Made by a program: the position numbers and the translations under genes. Shown in pieces: positions 42,364-51,886 of a stretch of DNA of 64,000 nt. Position 1 is the stretch's first letter. Each line of letters opens with the position of its first letter. The notes under the pieces were generated by a model. The model did not search any database. It was not told the DNA's origin and saw only the letters and a list, made by a program, of their open reading frames with translations. Source of the DNA: CAWCDJ01 sp963778675 (GTDB lineage Bacteria; Acidobacteriota; Terriglobia; Bryobacterales; Bryobacteraceae); NCBI GenBank assembly GCA_963778675.1, contig CAVZVI010000008.1:1-64000 (forward strand), written 5' to 3'.

Positions 42364-45300
42364 TCACTTGTCGGATGTTCCTCCCTGCCCGGTTAACTGT
42401 TTGCGGATGGCGCCATAGCCGCCGGCCAAGGTCGTCAGGAAGCCAACGGCGCGTGTGGCCACCTCCTCCTGTGACAGGAACAGGAGGATGCCGCCCACCA
42501 CCATCACCACGGCCAGCAGCGGCAGGCGGCTGCGGGTCGTCACGCCAGGCAAGGTGCGATCGGGCGGTTCATAAACCCGTGCCACGAAGCGGCGCAAGCC
42601 GGCGCTCGGAAGCTCCAGCCACCCGCTGGCCCGGCGCAGGATCAAACCGCGCCCGATCAGCGTTCGCACCACCGACTCTGCCTGCGGGTTGACGATGCGG
42701 TGCTTCCACAAGTCGCAAAGCACGCGCTTTTCTGCCGGCCCGCAGCTTTCCCACACTGTGGCCCAGTCAGGCTGGGCGCGGCCCGGACTTTGACCGGCGC
42801 CGAGGCTCCGGCGCTCGAAATAGGTCATGGCGCGCCGCCAGCGCGCAATTTCGCCGGCCTCCGGCGCCTTGCCGGTAACCTGGGCAATGTTCTCCAGGTA
42901 GAGGAGGGGGTCGACCGAGGAGGCGATGACGACCTTCCCCTTCTCCCCCAGGAGGCCCTCGATCCAACCCAGCTCGGTCAGTCTCTCGGTCTCGTCACGC
43001 AGGCCGGCGCCGAGGTCTTCGATTACCGCCACTCGATCGGCCTCGCTACCGCTGCTGCCGGATGCGGATGCGGCCTGGGCAAAGACCGGCGGGCAGGCCC
43101 CCGAGGGCGTGATCAAAAGGAGCCGGGACAACCCGACGTCATTCTCCGTGAACTCGCGTGGATCGCCGGTGACTCCCGCCAGCATCAGTTTGGCACGGAG
43201 CTTCCAGATCCAGAGCGCGAGCAGGGCGGCCAGCGCCGAGATTCCCGCCCATAGCTCCAGCCGCGGCTCGAGCGGCGCACCGGCCGTGCTCGCCAGGACA
43301 GGGTCCTGCACCCAGGGGGGCGCGGGCGGACCGCTATCGCGCGACCCCTGAAACGCGCCAAACACGGGCAGGGTGGACCAGGCCACCGGCTGCGCGCCGG
43401 AACACAACCATGTCCAGTTGGCATGGTCTGGATCCTGTTGCCAGGCCCAAAGTCCGCCCGCTGGAGTGAGCTCACGATACCGGGCGTCGAAACCGATCTC
43501 GGAATCCGCAAGCGGGAGCTCGGCGGCGGCAGCCACCCTGACCGGCAAGGACCTCAGCCGGGCGGCGGCTTCCGAGTGCTTCCGCTCCAGGCAGACACCT
43601 GTGGGGGGAGGGGCGGCCGGCGGCGCGCAACGGGAGAGCACCTGACTGGAGCTCGCCGCGGAGGCTGCCGGCGCATTTTCCGGTCCCTGCAACAGGACCA
43701 AGGTGGCCGCGGACGCGGTTCCATAAAATCCCAGGGCCGGACAGCCGGCGGCGCCCGAAATCAACCCTGCGGCCCGCTTCAGGTTAGCCTGTTTGTCCTG
43801 CCAGTTAGATCCGCCGACTCTTTCGATCTGGGTGGCGGTGGCTGCCGAGCGGGCGCTTTCCGCCCTCCATAGCGACCATTGCTGGTCGCGGCTGGCCAGG
43901 GTCTGTTCGTAGTCGTAGGCGAACCTGCCAAGGAAAAACACCGGCATGCTGCAAAGCATCAGGACCAACATCACGTTCCAGGCGACCCAGGAGCCGAGTT
44001 GGAGGCTGGCGTACCGCCTCTTCGGCATGCGGCCGCACCAGCGGGTCAGCCACAGACCGCCCGCGGCCAGCAGGGGCGCCGACACCAAGGCGGCCTTCCA
44101 GTCTCCGACGGTTAGTGCACTTACCCCGGCGGCCACAGGCACGGCCGCCGTGCTGGTCCATCCGGAGCGGATCCACCGGCCGCCCATGGGGCGCCGGAGA
44201 GCCGCGGCGCTCACGCCGATGAAGACCGCGGTCAGCCACACCGCGGTGTAGAAGAGCTCCGGCCCATCCTGCCGGTTCAAGGCGCGCCAGGCAATCACCA
44301 GCATCACGATGCCGGCCGCGGCGGCGTTCGGGAAGGCGCCTTGCCGGTGCGACCACCAGGAGAGCCCCAGCAAGTGCCGCGGCAGCAGCCGGATGGCCCG
44401 CAATACCAGAAAAATACAGCCGGTCAACAAGGCGAGAGCCGCTAGATAAGCGGCGAACGCGACGATTGCGTCCCAGAGAATCTGGATGCGCATCATGCGC
44501 GGGTGCGACATGTCGCGGTACACCACCAGGGTCCATGGCAGCTGTTCGAGGCCAGGTATCGGGCTGACCAGCATGCGGTGCGCCGTTCCCTCATAGTTGG
44601 TGGTCGAGTAGGCCTGGACCCTGCGCGACGCGATCCACCGCAATTCCGGCCTCTCCGGGCATTCCTCGAACAGATTCTCTACGAAGATGCGGCTCGCCTC
44701 GGAATGAAACAGCGCGGTGCCGTCCGTATTGAGGATCGCAAAGCCATATCCTTCCGCCAGCACCGGATTGGAGACGGACAGCGGCCGCAGCCCGACGTCC
44801 GCTACCGGATGCTCTTTGAAGGCCACGGAGGGCATCGCCATCATCAGCAGAAGTTCGTTCGTGGTGCGCGAGAGGACCTGCTCGATGGCGAACCGCGGGC
44901 TTCCGTCGATCGAATACTGGGGTCCATCCCGCGCGTCCTTGAAATACGAGCGGTCCGCCACGGTAATGGGCCTCAGGGTCTTGTCGGCTAGCGGCGACCA
45001 CCTCACTTTCTTGCTGCCGTCCGCTTCAATCCAATCGACGTACTCGAAGGCCGAGAAAAGCCCGCCGGCCGGGAGATTTCTCAGCTCGCTGTACAAATCG
45101 TCCGTCGACCTTTCCTCCCGATTCACCCTGGTCGCCAGGTTATCGAGCGCCTGCAATTGGAAAGCTGTCTGGCGCAGCTCGGCTTTAAAATCCCTACCAA
45201 TCGCCTGTGCCAGGGAGTTGAGCCGCTGGTCGGTCGCCCGGTTTCCCCGGGCGGTCGCATACCGGTACAGGAAGAGACAACTCAGCAGGAATACCAGGGT

Positions 45301-46182
45301 CAGCGTGCAGGCCACGATCTGAACGATATCCCGTCGTCGCAGCGTGGCGGCCGGCGGCATGCACCAGAGCTTCGGCAGCGGCCATCCCGCCACGACCAGG
45401 AGGAGTGCGAAGGGAAGCAGGACCATCAGTGCCCCGGGAGCCGACTGTTTCAGCAAGGACTGCCGCTCGGCCAGGCCGATCAGTACGAACTCGTGCTCCG
45501 GACCCCAGGCAACCGGTTCGACAAACACTTCGAACTCGCGGTCGCCGATGGTCTTCCTCAGATGTTGAGTGACAGTGGGTACCTCGCCGTGGTTAGCCTC
45601 CTTCGGCGTACTTGCCGCCTTCTTGGCATCCGCGCCGTCCCCCGTCAAGGTCGAGAGAAGGGAAGTGCGCTCCGGCGCGGCGCCGCTGAACAGGAATCTG
45701 ATGTCGGTAAGGCGGGTCTCACCGGTCTCCGACTGGTATATGACGCCGCCCTGGCGGTCGGCGAGAATCACCGAATCGAACGCGCCGGCCCGGATTGTTT
45801 TCCCGACGAGTATACGGAGATCCGCCTCCAGGCAGGTATGTGAGTCGCGGCCGCCGAACGTGATTTTCGGAACGTCTCCATCGAACCAGAAATTCAACGT
45901 GGTCTGCTGCGCGCAATTCTTTACCAGTTTCAGATTGTCCAGGTCGGTTTCGTCGGGGTTCTTAGCGACGCTGGCCAGGAGGTTCTGGTCGTGCTGGACC
46001 CGGTCGTGGAGGTTCTTGCCCATCTGGGCGAGCCAGCGCGCATTCCGGCTGTGGATCGACTCCTCCTGCACCGAGGCGCTGTGGAATAGCCAGACTGCGA
46101 GCAAGGCGGGGAGCAGAATCGCGAGCGTAATTCGGGAGATGAGGCGCCAGGATGCGGAGCTGTCGGCATTGTTCGCGGCCAT
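42364..46182 (-). CDS. Large multi-domain membrane protein with Cache-like sensors and degenerate STAND-like cytoplasmic end
   Basis: 1,272 residues. A first membrane helix (14-31) precedes a periplasmic sensor (about 32-250), two helices (258-310) bracket a linker, and a second, dCache-like periplasmic domain (about 315-560) holds RSYFKDARDG and a YGFAILNTDGTALFHS block. Six or so further helices follow (568-770), then another soluble segment, one helix, and a cytoplasmic end with RVAVIEDLG (Walker B-like), KVVIASSVDPLLYL and a winged-helix-like stretch. Two C-terminal helices close it. I see no kinase, GGDEF, HAMP or P-loop. The role is unassigned; a membrane sensor is the best reading. Confidence 0.7.
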   Translation of the reverse strand: MAANNADSSASWRLISRITLAILLPALLAVWLFHSASVQEESIHSRNARWLAQMGKNLHDRVQHDQNLLASVAKNPDETDLDNLKLVKNCAQQTTLNFWFDGDVPKITFGGRDSHTCLEADLRILVGKTIRAGAFDSVILADRQGGVIYQSETGETRLTDIRFLFSGAAPERTSLLSTLTGDGADAKKAASTPKEANHGEVPTVTQHLRKTIGDREFEVFVEPVAWGPEHEFVLIGLAERQSLLKQSAPGALMVLLPFALLLVVAGWPLPKLWCMPPAATLRRRDIVQIVACTLTLVFLLSCLFLYRYATARGNRATDQRLNSLAQAIGRDFKAELRQTAFQLQALDNLATRVNREERSTDDLYSELRNLPAGGLFSAFEYVDWIEADGSKKVRWSPLADKTLRPITVADRSYFKDARDGPQYSIDGSPRFAIEQVLSRTTNELLLMMAMPSVAFKEHPVADVGLRPLSVSNPVLAEGYGFAILNTDGTALFHSEASRIFVENLFEECPERPELRWIASRRVQAYSTTNYEGTAHRMLVSPIPGLEQLPWTLVVYRDMSHPRMMRIQILWDAIVAFAAYLAALALLTGCIFLVLRAIRLLPRHLLGLSWWSHRQGAFPNAAAAGIVMLVIAWRALNRQDGPELFYTAVWLTAVFIGVSAAALRRPMGGRWIRSGWTSTAAVPVAAGVSALTVGDWKAALVSAPLLAAGGLWLTRWCGRMPKRRYASLQLGSWVAWNVMLVLMLCSMPVFFLGRFAYDYEQTLASRDQQWSLWRAESARSAATATQIERVGGSNWQDKQANLKRAAGLISGAAGCPALGFYGTASAATLVLLQGPENAPAASAASSSQVLSRCAPPAAPPPTGVCLERKHSEAAARLRSLPVRVAAAAELPLADSEIGFDARYRELTPAGGLWAWQQDPDHANWTWLCSGAQPVAWSTLPVFGAFQGSRDSGPPAPPWVQDPVLASTAGAPLEPRLELWAGISALAALLALWIWKLRAKLMLAGVTGDPREFTENDVGLSRLLLITPSGACPPVFAQAASASGSSGSEADRVAVIEDLGAGLRDETERLTELGWIEGLLGEKGKVVIASSVDPLLYLENIAQVTGKAPEAGEIARWRRAMTYFERRSLGAGQSPGRAQPDWATVWESCGPAEKRVLCDLWKHRIVNPQAESVVRTLIGRGLILRRASGWLELPSAGLRRFVARVYEPPDRTLPGVTTRSRLPLLAVVMVVGGILLFLSQEEVATRAVGFLTTLAGGYGAIRKQLTGQGGTSDK

Positions 46183-46295
46183 GGGCTTCCCCCTCGGTGC
46201 AATCTCGGTTCACCGAGTATAGCCCTGCCCGGCGCGCCAGGCAATGAGTTTATTTCTCGCTGCCCGGGAAGAGTGACGGCCGTCTTAGTGAGTTA

Positions 46296-46397
46296 CTAGG
46301 CTTTCGGCTGCGGATGCCGCCAGTTATAGATGGCCCACACGATACAGCCGGCGATTCCCAAAACAATCAGGATTTCCGGAACGTCCAGGGAGCCCAT
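46296..46397 (-). CDS. 33-residue membrane peptide resembling the TatA N-terminus
   Basis: ATG 46397 with GGAGGG 4 bp upstream opens 33 codons: MGSLDVPEILIVLGIAGC, then IVWAIYNWRHPQPKA. The start MGSL.VPEILIVL is the TatA/TatE opening, with the membrane helix and a short basic tail, but the amphipathic helix with FG hinge is missing. It may be a true mini-protein or a truncated TatA paralogue. It lies 113 bp upstream of the large membrane gene on the same strand. The gap 46398-46553 shows no other gene. Confidence 0.6.
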   Translation of the reverse strand: MGSLDVPEILIVLGIAGCIVWAIYNWRHPQPKA

Positions 46398-46553
46398 ACA
46401 GCCCTCCGATTCAGATTATATACTCCGAATAACCGAGCTGCAATTGCGAAAGCGTGGACCGGCTGGGCGGTCGCCTAAGCACCCGCGTACAGCCGGGTTC
46501 ACCCTGGCCGGCTGTTTGTGATAGGTTCTGGTCAGGTCAGAAAGGAGAACGGC

Positions 46554-47372
46554 ATGCGTTACTTCTCCGGGCTTTTGGCGCTGTTGAGTGTTGGTTTGCT
46601 GCTGGCGATCGCTGCGCCGGCTCTTGCCGACACCTCGGCCGGATTGGAGGCTTTCAAGAACGGGGACTACCAGCGAGCGTACCGGGAATGGAAAGCGGCG
46701 GCCGATGCCGGACAGGCCGAGGCCGAATTCGATCTAGGTGTTTTGTACGCCCAAGGGCTGGGCGTCCGCCGCGACCTCACCACCGCGGCAAACTGGTACC
46801 GGAAATCCGCGCGGCAGGGCAACGCAGAGGCCGAGTTCGCGCTGGGACAGATGTACTCGCGCGGCTGGGGTGTTCCCAGGGATGAAGCCGACGCTCTCCG
46901 CTGGTTTCAGATGGCGAACTCCGTGGATTCGAGCGGGGCGCCCACCGACTGGACACGGGTGGAAGGGTACGGCATGCCGCAGGACCAGCGGCAAGCCGCT
47001 TATTGGTACCGGCAGGCGGCCGACCAGGGCCACCCCGAGGCGCAGTTCAATCTCGCCCGTCTGTATGCGAGCGGCCAGGGGGTGAAGCGCGATGAGGAGC
47101 AGGCCGCGCGATGGGTCAGCGCCGCGGCGGCTCAGGGGTATGCCCCCGCGCAGGCGAACCTCGGAGAACGCTTCGCCGCCGGCAACGGCGTGGCCCAAAA
47201 CCATAGGCGCGCGTATTTCTGGCTGACCCTGGCCTTCCTCCACGGGGACGAGAATGTGGAGAAGAAGCGCAGCGTCGAAGCCGCTGCCCTGAAACCCGCC
47301 GACGTGGCGAAAGAGGACCGTGCGGCACAGAATTGGAAGCCAAGGATTGCGACCGCACACCTCAGGCAGTAG
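46554..47372 (+). CDS. Exported Sel1-repeat protein
   Basis: ATG 46554 follows AAAGGAG; 272 residues. Residues 1-24 are a signal peptide ending ALADT. At least five Sel1-like TPR repeats are visible (AEFDLGVLYAQGLGVRRD, AEFALGQMYSRGWGVPRDE, AQFNLARLYASGQGVKRDE, AQANLGERFAAGNGVAQN), with a longer insert near 125-150. Sel1 proteins are scaffolds in envelope signalling. It is 31 bp upstream of the next exported protein and probably cotranscribed with it. Confidence 0.92.
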   Translation: MRYFSGLLALLSVGLLLAIAAPALADTSAGLEAFKNGDYQRAYREWKAAADAGQAEAEFDLGVLYAQGLGVRRDLTTAANWYRKSARQGNAEAEFALGQMYSRGWGVPRDEADALRWFQMANSVDSSGAPTDWTRVEGYGMPQDQRQAAYWYRQAADQGHPEAQFNLARLYASGQGVKRDEEQAARWVSAAAAQGYAPAQANLGERFAAGNGVAQNHRRAYFWLTLAFLHGDENVEKKRSVEAAALKPADVAKEDRAAQNWKPRIATAHLRQ

Positions 47373-47403
47373 GTTCGGCCGGGGCTACGTCCTCCGGGCC
47401 GCG

Positions 47404-48705
47404 ATGAGATCCGTCCTGTTCGCGGCCGCCGCCCTCGCGGCCGGCGGCCAGACTCTGCGCGATCCCAATGTGGTGCTAGAGCAGGCACGCATCCGGCTCC
47501 GGAAGGAGGCTGAAAGTCTCGAGAAGTACATCTGCGTCGAAACCGTGGACCGCAACTATTATCGGCACGTGGCGCCGCGGGAAGAGCCGGCACGGTCGGC
47601 GAGCGAGCCGGCGTGCGGCCAAACCGCCGCCGGCCCGCTCCAGCTCGAATCCACCGATCGCGTGCGGTTCGAGGTGACGGAATTTCAAGGGCGCGAATTG
47701 CACTCCTGGCCCGGCGCCACGCGGTTCGACGAGCGCGACGTCGACGAACTCGTCCGCGACGGCCCGGTGTCGACGGGCGCTTTCGGAGCATATCTCGCCA
47801 GTGTCTTCGACCGGCCGGGAGTCACTTTCCACTACAGCGGCGAGCGATCCGCAAACGGCAAGACCGTGTTCGAATATCGATACCACGCTCCGGTCGCAGC
47901 CAGCCGCTTCGATATCAGAGTGGCCGCGGCGTGGCTCCCGGCGGCCTATGAGGGCGATTTTCAGATCGACTCCCAGTCTCTCGAGCTGGAGCGCCTGACC
48001 ATCCGCACCGAGGAATTGCCGGCGGGGGCTACCTTTTGCCAGGCTGCCGCGACGCTGGATTACCAGCGCGTTCACATCGGCGATAGCGACGTGTTGCTGC
48101 CGCGCCAGAGCCAGTTGGAGATCGTGCTTCACGGCGGCCGGGAAACGCGCAACGTCACCACCTTTGGGAGCTGCCGCGAGTATCAGGCCGAATCGCAAAT
48201 CGTCTTCGGCGCGCCTTCGGACGCCCCGACAGCGGCCGCCCGGAGCGGCGGACGCGGCCGCATGGAGCTGCCGATCGGCCTGCCGGTCACCCTGGCACTG
48301 GCCGAACCCATCGATACGGCCGTGGCCGCGGCGGGCGACCCAGTCAGCGCGACCGTTGCCAAACCGGTTCGGCGTTCCGGCTCGGCTGAGATACTGATTC
48401 CAGCCGGCGCGGTCGTCCATGGCCGCATCCGCCGCGTGGAACACCACCTTTCCGGGACGCCGTATTTTCTGATTCAATTGGCGTTCAACCGCGTGGATGT
48501 GCAGGGGGTGGTATCCCGTTTCGTGGTCCGGAGCGAGGCCAGCGCCGGGCTGGCCAGGGAGTTGGGCGCGAACCTGGAAATGCGCCGGACCGGGATCAGC
48601 TTTTGGGGGGTCGGCACGTTTCTGTTCCCCACCAGGCGGAGCCGCATCGTCATTCCCGCCGGATTCGAATCGAAGTGGTTCACCCTGGCTACCGGCGGGC
48701 GCTGA
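47404..48705 (+). CDS. Exported protein of unknown function, acidobacterial type
   Basis: 433 residues from ATG 47404. Residues 1-17 look like a signal peptide. The N-terminal half (LRKEAESLEKYICVETVDRNYY and EYRYHAPVAASRFDIRV) resembles a class of acidobacterial secreted proteins; the C-terminal half has ELPIGLPVTLALAEPIDTA, then GDPVSATV and ILIPAGAVVHGRI, a pattern found in beta-rich domains with adhesive or chaperone-like folds. No catalytic motif is evident. It follows the Sel1 gene and converges on the RND operon 16 bp away. Confidence 0.75.
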   Translation: MRSVLFAAAALAAGGQTLRDPNVVLEQARIRLRKEAESLEKYICVETVDRNYYRHVAPREEPARSASEPACGQTAAGPLQLESTDRVRFEVTEFQGRELHSWPGATRFDERDVDELVRDGPVSTGAFGAYLASVFDRPGVTFHYSGERSANGKTVFEYRYHAPVAASRFDIRVAAAWLPAAYEGDFQIDSQSLELERLTIRTEELPAGATFCQAAATLDYQRVHIGDSDVLLPRQSQLEIVLHGGRETRNVTTFGSCREYQAESQIVFGAPSDAPTAAARSGGRGRMELPIGLPVTLALAEPIDTAVAAAGDPVSATVAKPVRRSGSAEILIPAGAVVHGRIRRVEHHLSGTPYFLIQLAFNRVDVQGVVSRFVVRSEASAGLARELGANLEMRRTGISFWGVGTFLFPTRRSRIVIPAGFESKWFTLATGGR

Positions 48706-48721
48706 CGGTTAGGCCGCCGGA

Positions 48722-51700
48722 TCAAGCTTCGGGATTCAGATGTGCGTGGGTTTCCGGCTCCGGCAGGACGTCGCGCTCTCCGGCCACCCAGACATAGAGG
48801 GTGGGCAGGAGGAAGATGCCCAGCACCAGCGCACCGACCAGTCCGCCCACGATCACGATGGCGAACGGCCTCTGCGAATCGGATCCGATTCCGCGCGAGA
48901 GAGCCGCCGGAAGCAGACCCACGCTGGCCACGAGCATGGTCATCATGATCGGGCGCAGGCGCTGCACGGAACCGGCCACCGCCGCCTCGTGAATCGACTC
49001 GCCGCGTGCGCGCAACTGGTTGATGTACTCGAGAAGGATGACCCCGGTCTGCACCGCCACTCCGAACAAGGCGAGGAAGCCGACACCGGATGACACGCTG
49101 AAATGCGTGCGAGTCACGAGCAGGGCGATCAGGCCTCCGATGGGCGCCATGGCTACGTTCGCCAGGATCAGCGCCACCCATTTGAACGACTGGAACATGG
49201 TGTAGAGGATCATGCAGATCACCAGCAGGGTAATCGGCACCACGATCATGAGCCGTTTTTGTGAACGCTTGGCGCTCTCATATTCCCCGGCCCACTCGAT
49301 GCGGTAGCCGGCGGGAAGTTTCACCTGCTGGTCGACACGGCGCATGGCCTCTTCGACCGTGCTGCCCAGGTCGCGGACGGGCACGCTGTACTTGATGGCG
49401 ACGTAGCGGGAGTTGGCTTCGCGGTAGATTTCCGACGCGCCGTCGAGGGTGTCCACGCGGCAGAGTTGCGCCAGTGAAACGCGTTCCCCCGAGGGCGCCA
49501 GAAGGCGGATGTTCTCGATGGCTTCCTTGGTGTCGCGGTAGTCCTGCTGGTAGCGCACGACCAGGTCATAGCGCTGTTCGCCCTGCAAGACCTGGCTGAC
49601 GGCTTTGCCGCCCACCGCGGTCTCGATGGCGTCCTGCACGTCGGCGACATTGATGCCGTAGCGGGCCGCCCTTTGGCGGTCCACAACGAACTGCAGGTTG
49701 GGCTGGCCGATGACGCGGAACAAGCCGAGGTCGGCGACGCCGTCCACTTTGTGCAGCACGTTGACGATCTCCTCGCCCTTCTGCTCGAGCGTCTTGAGGT
49801 CGTCGCCGTAGATCTTGATAGCGAGCTGTCCTTTGACGCCGCTGACCGCCTCTTCCATGTTGTCCGCGATGGGTTGGGAGAAATTCCAGAGAGCACCGGG
49901 GATCTTCGAGAGCGCCCGGTCCATGGCCGTGACCAGCTGCTCCTTATCCTGGTGGAAAACCGGCCGCCACTGATCCTTGGGCTTGAGGTCCACGAAGTAC
50001 TCGGTGTTGAAGAAACCGGTGGTATCGGTGCCGTCGTCCGGCCGCCCGATCTGGCTCACGACCTGCGTCACTTCCGGGAACGATGCCAGGATGATGCGGG
50101 CCCGGTTCATGACTTCCGTGCCGGCGGTGGGTCCTGTGCTCGGAGCCAGCGTGGCGCGCGCCCAGATCGCGCCCTCGTCGAGATGCGGCAGGAATTCCGA
50201 CCCGATGATTCCGCTGCCCATGAGCCAGGCCGACCCCACCACCGCCGCGAGCGCCACCGCCACGGTCGCCCAGCGAAACCGGATGGCCTGCTGCAGCAGG
50301 CTGCGGTACGCCTTCGTGATCCACACCATGGCCGGGTTGTGCCACTCGGTTACGTGGCCGCGGAACACGTAACTGGCAAGCACCGGCGCGATCAGCATGG
50401 AAAACAGCAGCGAGCCGAGCAGCGCGAACGACACCGTCCAGGCCATTGGCTTGAACAGCCGCCCCTCCACCCTTTGTAGCGTGAAAATCGGGAGATAGGC
50501 GGTGATGATGATGCCGATCGAGTAGAACACGGGCCGCTGGACCTCATGCGCCGCAACGCGGATCGGCCCGAGCGGCGAGCCGGCCAGTTGACGGTCCCGG
50601 CGCCCCAGGTAGCGCACGATGTTCTCCACCATGACGACCGCGCCTTCCACCACCATTCCGAAATCGAGCGCGCCGAGCGAAAGCAGGTTGGCGGGAATCT
50701 GATTCAGGCTCAAACAGATCGAAGCGAAGAGCAGCGAGAACGGAATCGTCAGCGCGACGATGAGGGCCCCGCGGGCGTTGCCCAGGAAGAGGAACAGGAT
50801 CAGGGCAACCAGCACGATGCCTTCCGTCAGGTTGTGCAGCACCGTGTGGGTGGTGAAGTGGACGAGGTTGCTGCGGTCGAGGAACGGCACGATCTTCACG
50901 CCCGGCGGCAGAATCCGCTCGTTCAGCTCCTTCACTTTTTCGTGGATGGCGTCCAGTGTGGCGTCCGCCTCCGCCCCCTTGCGCAGGAGCACGATACCTT
51001 CCACCACGTCGCCGTTATCGACGACCGCGCCGTCAACGCGGTGGATCGCTTTGCCGATCTGCCCCAGGCGGATTTTCGGCCCCTCTACCACGGTGCCGAG
51101 ATCGCAGACGCGAATCGGCGTCCCGTTCTGCGTCTTGACGACGGTCTCTTCGATATCGCGCACGGTGCGGATCAGACCGACGGCGCGCACGTTGATCTGC
51201 TGCAGGCCGGCTTCGACGAAGCTGCCGCCGGCGTTCACATTATTGTCGGCGAGCTGCTGCTCCACCTGCCCGATGCTCAGCCCGTAGGCCACCAGCTTGT
51301 CGGGGTCGATCCGCACCTGGTACTCGCGGGTAATGCCGCCGAAGCTGGCGACATCCACCACGTTCGGCACGGACTTGAACTGCTTTTCGAGCGTCCAATC
51401 CTCGATGGTCTTGAGGTCCATCAGGTCGTAGTTCGGATTGGTGCTCCTGAGCGTGTACCAATAGATCTGGCCGACCGGGCTGTAGTCCGGGCCTAGCTGC
51501 GGCTGCAGGCCGGCCGGAAGGGTCACCTGCGAGAGCCGCTCCAGCACCTTCTGGCGATTCCAGTCGTTGACCGACTGGTCGTCGAAGATCAGCATCACGC
51601 TCGACAGGCCGAACAGAGACGTGGAGCGCAGGTGGTCGAGGTGCGGAATCCCGTTCATGACGATTTCGAGCGGGATGGTGACCTGTTGCTCCACCTCTTC

Positions 51701-51874
51701 GGCGGCGCGTCCCGGCCATTGCGTAATCACCTGGACGTAGTTGTTGGCCACGTCCGGGTACGCTTCCACCGGAAGGTTGTGAAAGGAGATCGCGCCCCAC
51801 AGCAGCAGCAGCACGGCCAGCGCCGTCATCAGGAAGCGGTTATTCAGCGCGTAATCGACAAGCCCGCGAATCAT
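48722..51874 (-). CDS. RND efflux transporter, CusA/CzcA (HME) subfamily
   Basis: 1,050 residues, full length for the family. It has 12 membrane helices in two sets with large periplasmic loops. PVEAYPDVANNYVQV near 35-49 is the usual HME opening, and TM4 carries LDFGMVVEGAVVMVEN. In CzcA the equivalent block has Asp402, Asp408 and Glu415; here the second Asp is Glu. No Met or His triads of silver and copper pumps are obvious, so divalent metals or another substrate are possible. It is the last gene of the TolC-adaptor-pump operon, 12 bp after the adaptor. Confidence 0.94.
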   Translation of the reverse strand: MIRGLVDYALNNRFLMTALAVLLLLWGAISFHNLPVEAYPDVANNYVQVITQWPGRAAEEVEQQVTIPLEIVMNGIPHLDHLRSTSLFGLSSVMLIFDDQSVNDWNRQKVLERLSQVTLPAGLQPQLGPDYSPVGQIYWYTLRSTNPNYDLMDLKTIEDWTLEKQFKSVPNVVDVASFGGITREYQVRIDPDKLVAYGLSIGQVEQQLADNNVNAGGSFVEAGLQQINVRAVGLIRTVRDIEETVVKTQNGTPIRVCDLGTVVEGPKIRLGQIGKAIHRVDGAVVDNGDVVEGIVLLRKGAEADATLDAIHEKVKELNERILPPGVKIVPFLDRSNLVHFTTHTVLHNLTEGIVLVALILFLFLGNARGALIVALTIPFSLLFASICLSLNQIPANLLSLGALDFGMVVEGAVVMVENIVRYLGRRDRQLAGSPLGPIRVAAHEVQRPVFYSIGIIITAYLPIFTLQRVEGRLFKPMAWTVSFALLGSLLFSMLIAPVLASYVFRGHVTEWHNPAMVWITKAYRSLLQQAIRFRWATVAVALAAVVGSAWLMGSGIIGSEFLPHLDEGAIWARATLAPSTGPTAGTEVMNRARIILASFPEVTQVVSQIGRPDDGTDTTGFFNTEYFVDLKPKDQWRPVFHQDKEQLVTAMDRALSKIPGALWNFSQPIADNMEEAVSGVKGQLAIKIYGDDLKTLEQKGEEIVNVLHKVDGVADLGLFRVIGQPNLQFVVDRQRAARYGINVADVQDAIETAVGGKAVSQVLQGEQRYDLVVRYQQDYRDTKEAIENIRLLAPSGERVSLAQLCRVDTLDGASEIYREANSRYVAIKYSVPVRDLGSTVEEAMRRVDQQVKLPAGYRIEWAGEYESAKRSQKRLMIVVPITLLVICMILYTMFQSFKWVALILANVAMAPIGGLIALLVTRTHFSVSSGVGFLALFGVAVQTGVILLEYINQLRARGESIHEAAVAGSVQRLRPIMMTMLVASVGLLPAALSRGIGSDSQRPFAIVIVGGLVGALVLGIFLLPTLYVWVAGERDVLPEPETHAHLNPEA

Positions 51875-51886
51875 GAGTATCCCGGT

